From Betaproteobacteria bacterium (GTDB lineage: Bacteria; Pseudomonadota; Gammaproteobacteria; Burkholderiales; Casimicrobiaceae), in the NCBI GenBank assembly GCA_003153335.1, contig PLYG01000139.1:1954-11044 (forward strand): a stretch of DNA of 9,091 nt. Reading direction: 5' to 3'. The notes under the pieces were generated by a model that saw only the letters and a program-made list of their open reading frames with translations, had not been told where the DNA came from and searched no databases. Below, piece after piece: positions 6,111 to 9,091 of the stretch. Every line of letters begins with the position of its first letter. The first letter of the stretch is position 1. The translations under genes and the position numbers were made by a program.

Positions 6111-6338
6111 ATGGGTTCCTTCAGTATTTGGCATTGGCTGATTGTTCTGGTGATTGTGCTGGTGATATTCGGCACCAAGAAACTCAAGAATGTCGGCTCG
6201 GATCTGGGGTCGGCGGTAAAAGGCTTCAAGGACGGTATGAAAAGCGGCGAAGAAACGGCGGCAACCGTGCCGCCGCCGCAAGTCTCCGGCCAGACGATAG
6301 ACGTCGAAGCGAAGAAGGAAACTTCATCGAAGGCGTGA
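6111..6338 (+). CDS. tatA: Twin-arginine translocase subunit TatA
   Basis: Pore-forming or membrane-weakening subunit that oligomerises at TatBC during export of folded proteins. 75 residues. One N-terminal membrane helix (about 5-20, rich in I, V and L), then the F20-G21 hinge, the amphipathic helix TKKLKNVGSDLGSAVKGFKD (22-41), and a polar, probably unstructured tail. A polar residue (H8) sits where E. coli TatA has Q8. The ATG at 6111 is fixed by the strong Shine-Dalgarno sequence. The tail lacks the acidic coiled region of TatB, and TatB is separately encoded downstream, so this is TatA rather than TatB. The exceptional ribosome binding site fits the need for a large excess of TatA over TatB and TatC. 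Confidence 0.96.
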   Translation: MGSFSIWHWLIVLVIVLVIFGTKKLKNVGSDLGSAVKGFKDGMKSGEETAATVPPPQVSGQTIDVEAKKETSSKA

Positions 6339-6506
6339 GCTGTCGTTTCCCTTCCTTTGAGGAGGGTAGCGCCGTGACGGCCGAAACTTCCACCCGGCCA
6401 TTTGACCGCTGCCGCGTCGCTTTCACGTGCGGTGAGAAAGCGGTGCTGCGCAGCGCAGAGAGCAGCCATTGTTACGGGCCATTGAGTGCCCCCCAACTGA
6501 TCATTC
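6339..6506 (+). other. Long tatA-tatB spacer with structured RNA and open frame
   Basis: 168 nt without a recognised gene inside an otherwise compact operon. It holds GAGGAGGG (6359-6366), 7 nt before a GTG (6374) that opens a 51-codon frame ending at 6529 inside tatB. It also holds an inverted repeat GGCCG/CGGCC (6379-6383, 6395-6399) and a bulged hairpin at 6418-6442 (CGCTTT plus CAC pairing with GTG plus AAAGCG, loop GTGCG). GCCATTG occurs twice as a direct repeat (6465-6471, 6478-6484). No T-run follows the hairpin, so a terminator is unlikely. Confidence 0.5.
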
Positions 6507-6989
6507 ATGTTCGACATCGGTATTTCTGAAATCGCAGTGATCGCTGTGGTCGCGCTGGTCGTCATCGGCCCTGAACGGCTGCCCAAGGTCGCGCGCACCA
6601 TCGGCACGCTGCTCGGCCGCGCGCAACGCTATGTGAACGACGTCAAGGCAGAGGTCAACCGCGAAATGGAACTGGACGAATTGCGCAAGCTCCAGACTCA
6701 GATGCAGGATGCCGCGCATGGGCTCCAGGAGCAGGTTTCGACGACCGGAGCGGAAATGCAGTCCGCCGTGCACGACATGGAAAAACAATTGCATGAAGGC
6801 GACACGCCCGCGGCTACCGGGACGGAACCGGCGCAGCCGGCAAACGGGGATGCCGGTCTGATGACGCCTTTGTCGGAGCCGCCGCTGGATGCGGCGCCCT
6901 CTGCCGCCTATCCTGCCGCGACGGAACTGCCGCCACTCGCGGACAAGCCGGCCCAATCATCGCTGTTTCCCGAACACACCATCCGTTGA
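6507..6989 (+). CDS. tatB: Twin-arginine translocase subunit TatB
   Basis: Forms the TatBC receptor that binds twin-arginine signal peptides at the inner membrane. 160 residues. The N-terminus MFDIGISEIAVIAVVALVVIGPERLP is typical TatB: E8 inside the single membrane helix (about 5-20) and the GPERLP hinge (21-26). An amphipathic helix (about 27-48) and a charged, coiled-coil-prone segment (about 50-100) follow, then a Pro/Ala-rich tail ending SLFPEHTIR. The ATG at 6507 is set by the conserved N-terminus; no Shine-Dalgarno sequence precedes it, so translation may be coupled to upstream reading. tatC begins 14 nt after the stop. Confidence 0.96.
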   Translation: MFDIGISEIAVIAVVALVVIGPERLPKVARTIGTLLGRAQRYVNDVKAEVNREMELDELRKLQTQMQDAAHGLQEQVSTTGAEMQSAVHDMEKQLHEGDTPAATGTEPAQPANGDAGLMTPLSEPPLDAAPSAAYPAATELPPLADKPAQSSLFPEHTIR

Positions 6990-7003
6990 CGGCCGCGGAC
7001 GCC

Positions 7004-7816
7004 ATGACCGATCCTGAAGGCACGCAAGAAACATTCATTTCGCACCTGATCGAACTGCGTATGCGCCTGGTGCGCTCGATCGCCGCAGTGCTGGTGATTT
7101 TTCTGTGCGTCGCCTACTGGACCAAGGACATTTACAGCTTCCTGGCCAAGCCGCTGCTGGCTGTGCTCCCGGCCGGCGCGTCGATGATCGCGACCGATGT
7201 CACCACCACTTTCTTCGTGCCGGTCAAGGTGTCGATGCTGGTGGCGTTCATGATCGCGTTGCCCTACGTGCTGTACCAGATGTGGGCGTTTGTCGCTCCG
7301 GGTCTGTACCGGCACGAAAAGCGCCTGGTTGTCCCGCTCTTGTTCAGCAGCACGCTGCTGTTCTTTGTCGGGATGGCGTTCGCGTACTTCATTGTCTTCC
7401 CGATGGCGTTCAAGTTCTTTGCCGATTTCACGCCGGTGGGCGTGACCATGGCGACCGACATCGACAAGTACTTCAACTTTGTGCTGACCATGTTCATCGT
7501 GTTTGGTATCGCCTTCGAGGTGCCGGTGGTCGAAGTGCTGCTGGTCAAGATCAATGCCGTTACCGTGGTGCAATTGAAGGGCATCCGGCGCTACGTGATC
7601 GTCGCGATTTTCGTCGTCGCCGCGGTAGTGACCCCGCCCGACGCGTTCTCGCAACTGGCGCTGGCGATCCCGCTGTGTTTTCTGTACGAGCTGGGTATCC
7701 TCCTCGCGGGCTTCCTGGGCAAGCCCGTGACCGAGGACGAAAAGAAGGCAATGACCGACGCGGAAATGGAGAAGGAACTCGATCGCGCGGAAGCCGAAGC
7801 CAAGCGGGGCAAGTAA
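7004..7816 (+). CDS. tatC: Twin-arginine translocase subunit TatC
   Basis: Core six-helix inner-membrane receptor for RR signal peptides. 270 residues. The N-terminal cytoplasmic signature SHLIELRMRLVRS (13-25) is present. Membrane helices lie at about 21-39, 71-94, 109-134, 157-181, 197-210 and 217-237. Residues matching E. coli F94 and E103 are F96 and E105 in MWAFVAPGLYRHEKR, and the buried glutamate of helix 4 is E172 in AFEVP. The conserved TPPDAFSQ lies between helices 5 and 6. The C-terminal tail is acidic and lysine-rich (about 240-270). The ATG at 7004 was chosen; a TTG at 6986 overlapping the tatB stop would add six residues and cannot be excluded, since neither has a clear Shine-Dalgarno sequence. 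Confidence 0.95.
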   Translation: MTDPEGTQETFISHLIELRMRLVRSIAAVLVIFLCVAYWTKDIYSFLAKPLLAVLPAGASMIATDVTTTFFVPVKVSMLVAFMIALPYVLYQMWAFVAPGLYRHEKRLVVPLLFSSTLLFFVGMAFAYFIVFPMAFKFFADFTPVGVTMATDIDKYFNFVLTMFIVFGIAFEVPVVEVLLVKINAVTVVQLKGIRRYVIVAIFVVAAVVTPPDAFSQLALAIPLCFLYELGILLAGFLGKPVTEDEKKAMTDAEMEKELDRAEAEAKRGK

Positions 7817-7846
7817 TCCAGATATCAACTGCAACACGCCTGACGC

Positions 7847-8281
7847 ATGGAATCCCACCTCACCGACATCGCGCGCGTCATTCAACTGGCGGTGGCGCCG
7901 GTATTCCTGTTGACGGCGATCGCGACCCTGATCACGGCGCTGAACAACCGGCTCGGGCGCATCGTCGATCGGCGGCGCGTACTGACGGACCGGCAACGCA
8001 GCGATGCTGATGACGAAACCGGGGAGACGCGCGCTGAACTTGATTTGATAGCGCGCCGGATCCGGCTGATCTACTTTGCGATCGTCTCCGCGGTGCTGGG
8101 CGCACTGGCGGTGTGCCTCGTGGTCGCCGGAGCCTTCATCGGCGCGCTCGTTGCCGTGGACCTGGCGAAGGCGGTCGCCATCTTCTTCATCCTGGCCATG
8201 TTCGCGCTGATCAGCGGCCTCACGATGTTCCTGCGCGAAGTGTTCCTCGCCGTGGCCGGACACAAGCAGGTCATCCGGTAA
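7847..8281 (+). CDS. DUF2721 family membrane protein
   Basis: 144-residue integral membrane protein matching the DUF2721 pattern: an N-terminal helix (about 12-32) beginning IQLAVAPVFLLTAI, then NNRLGRIVDRRR (33-44), a charged cytoplasmic-looking linker (about 45-73), and two further hydrophobic segments (about 75-102 and 109-128) ending in FLREVFLA. The family has no established function. It starts 30 nt after tatC on the same strand, with no terminator or good Shine-Dalgarno sequence between them, so it may be co-transcribed. The sequence shows no link to Tat function beyond position. Family assignment rests on recalled motif similarity. Confidence 0.82.
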   Translation: MESHLTDIARVIQLAVAPVFLLTAIATLITALNNRLGRIVDRRRVLTDRQRSDADDETGETRAELDLIARRIRLIYFAIVSAVLGALAVCLVVAGAFIGALVAVDLAKAVAIFFILAMFALISGLTMFLREVFLAVAGHKQVIR

Positions 8282-8304
8282 AGCCGCACCAATTCGGCCA
8301 TGCC

Positions 8305-8338
8305 GCAGGATGGGTCGAGCGAAGCGATGCCCATCAAG
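8305..8338. repeat. REP-like dispersed palindromic repeat unit
   Basis: GATGGG (8309-8314) pairs with CCCATC (8330-8335); inside it TCG (8315-8317) pairs with CGA (8325-8327), leaving a TG bulge and the loop AGCGAAG. The string closely resembles a short intergenic palindrome widespread in proteobacterial genomes, GGATGGGT(T/C)GAGCGAAGCG followed by ATACCCATC. It sits in the 73-nt spacer between the DUF2721 gene and the next gene. A single copy is seen here, so repeat status is from recalled similarity. Confidence 0.65.
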
Positions 8339-8354
8339 CGCCCACTTTCCTCCT

Positions 8355-8561
8355 ATGCCCAGCCCCGCTGAACTTTTCGGATCGCTGCTTTTCGGCATCA
8401 TCGGTTTCGCCGCGATGATTTACGGCAAGAAATCGGCGCAGTGGAAACCGATGCTCATCGGCGTTATCCTGATGACGTTTCCCTATTTCGTCTCGCAGAT
8501 CTGGCTGCTCTATACGATCGGCTGCGCGTTGTGTGGCGCTTTGTTTGTGTTTCGCGATTGA
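8355..8561 (+). CDS. Small conserved-looking membrane protein
   Basis: 68 residues, strongly hydrophobic, with membrane segments at about 7-23, 33-46 and 48-65 separated by the basic loop GKKSAQWKP (24-32), which suggests that loop is cytoplasmic. It ends in FRD. It resembles short proteins of the type ELFGSLLFGxIGFxAxxYGKK found in beta- and gammaproteobacteria, some carrying an unsupported 'amino acid transport' label; I would not assign a function. The ATG at 8355 was chosen because the in-frame ATG at 8310 starts inside the REP-like palindrome and adds a non-membrane segment unlike the family. No Shine-Dalgarno sequence is visible; the bases before the start are pyrimidine-rich. Its stop lies 8 nt from that of the convergent protease gene. 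Confidence 0.75.
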   Translation: MPSPAELFGSLLFGIIGFAAMIYGKKSAQWKPMLIGVILMTFPYFVSQIWLLYTIGCALCGALFVFRD

Positions 8562-8569
8562 ATTCGGGA

Positions 8570-9091
8570 CTACTCCTCCGGCGCGCGCAATGGCTGTTTG
8601 GGTCGTTTCGCGACTTCGATTTCGAGCATGACTTCGTTGGATCCGCGCGCCACGCGCAACGGGGCTTTGGTTCCGGGTGACAGGACGCTGATCTGATTGC
8701 GCAGCGTCGTCGCGTCGTCGGTCGGCTTGCCGTTGATGGCAACCACAATGTCGCCGCTGCGCAAACCGGCGCGTTCGGCAGGGCTGCCGGGGACGACCTC
8801 GCGAATCAACGCACCCTTGTCGGACTTGGCGTCCAGCGCCCGCACCGTCAGTGCGTTCAGCTCGCTGAAGACGACGCCCATGTAGCCGCGGGTGACTTGG
8901 CCGGTCTGGATGATCTGCTCCATGATCGGCTTGGCCAGGCTCACCGGAATTGCGAAGCCGAGGCCCATGGTGCCGCCGGTGCGGGAATAAATGGCGGTAT
9001 TGATACCGACCAGATTGCCGTTCGAGTCGATCAACGCGCCGCCCGACTTGCCGGGGTTGATCGCGGCGTCGGTTTGGATAAAGTTCTCGAA
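8570..9091 (-). CDS. DegS/AlgW-like S1C serine protease with one PDZ domain, 5'-truncated
   Basis: C-terminal 173 residues of a trypsin-like HtrA-family protease, normally anchored to or located in the periplasm for envelope quality control. The frame enters at base 9091. The visible protease part includes the DAAINPG segment, the nucleophile S16 (within GKSGG, 14-18), INTAIYS and MGLGFAIPVSLA. A single PDZ domain follows (about residues 68-160), with RGYMGV near its start, AGLRSGDIVVAING and a C-terminal beta strand; the protein then ends with a short KRPKQPLRAPEE tail. Only one PDZ domain means DegS/AlgW-type architecture rather than DegP/DegQ. The residue before the serine is Lys, where Asn is usual in this family. 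The catalytic His and Asp and the N-terminal anchor lie outside the window. Confidence 0.9.
   Translation of the reverse strand, partial: FENFIQTDAAINPGKSGGALIDSNGNLVGINTAIYSRTGGTMGLGFAIPVSLAKPIMEQIIQTGQVTRGYMGVVFSELNALTVRALDAKSDKGALIREVVPGSPAERAGLRSGDIVVAINGKPTDDATTLRNQISVLSPGTKAPLRVARGSNEVMLEIEVAKRPKQPLRAPEE

Noticed and set aside
8310..8354. Upstream ATG adding 15 residues to the last small membrane protein
   Set aside because: The start falls inside the REP-like palindrome and yields a polar segment unlike related small proteins.
6908..8401. 497-codon open frame on the minus strand across tatC and the DUF2721 gene
   Set aside because: Longest open frame in the window, but low-complexity H/R/D/E/Q composition and exact antisense to well-conserved membrane proteins mark it as a codon-bias artefact.
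8645..8657. GCGCG-CCA-CGCGC hairpin as terminator for the convergent genes
   Set aside because: Only 5 bp, 3-nt loop, inside the protease coding region and not followed by a T-run on either strand.
1..9091. Novel accessory system (defence, toxin-antitoxin, mobile element, CRISPR)
   Set aside because: All substantial frames are accounted for by histidine synthesis, HIT, Tat, small membrane proteins and a DegS-like protease; no transposase, integrase, direct-repeat array or tRNA-like sequence is seen.

Overview
This is an ordinary, well-conserved housekeeping region, most likely from a GC-rich betaproteobacterium. Three things point that way. The gene order hisD-hisC-hisB-hisH-hisA-hisF-hisI-hisE-hinT-tatA-tatB-tatC is characteristic of that class. 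hisB is monofunctional and hisI and hisE are separate genes, unlike the fused enterobacterial forms. Protein motifs such as HisD GDYCAGPNHVLPT and HisH PGQxAMPD also fit. Hydrogenophilales, Rhodocyclales or Nitrosomonadales-like lineages are plausible, but the sequence alone does not fix the order. No prophage, insertion sequence, CRISPR array, RNA gene or novel defence system is visible.

Layout. Positions 1-869 hold the C-terminal two thirds of hisD. Positions 880-5718 hold hisC, hisB, hisH, hisA, hisF, hisI and hisE, all on the plus strand and tightly packed (hisF/hisI overlap 4 nt, hisI/hisE overlap 8 nt). With hisG and the start of hisD presumably upstream, these genes cover nearly all of the histidine pathway: HisE and HisI process PR-ATP, HisA isomerises, HisH-HisF form imidazole glycerol phosphate synthase, HisB dehydrates, HisC transaminates and HisD oxidises to histidine. 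The same-strand run continues with hinT (5722-6075), a HIT-family nucleotide phosphoramidase, and with tatA, tatB and tatC (6111-7816), the twin-arginine translocase. It ends with a DUF2721 membrane protein (7847-8281) and a 68-residue membrane protein (8355-8561). A one-PDZ, DegS/AlgW-like periplasmic serine protease runs convergently on the minus strand (8570 to past the window edge), with its stop codon only 8 nt from the plus-strand run.

The noteworthy material lies in spacers and single residues. There is a perfect 8-bp GC hairpin straddling the hisB stop, and a structured hisA-hisF leader whose second hairpin could mask the hisF ribosome binding site. The tatA-tatB spacer is unusually long (168 nt), with a strong Shine-Dalgarno-like site feeding a 51-codon open frame into tatB. 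tatA alone has a near-perfect Shine-Dalgarno sequence, whereas most genes here have almost none. A REP-like palindrome lies before the last small gene. Two catalytic-site substitutions stand out: GKSGG instead of GNSGG in the protease, and PGQA instead of PGxG in HisH.
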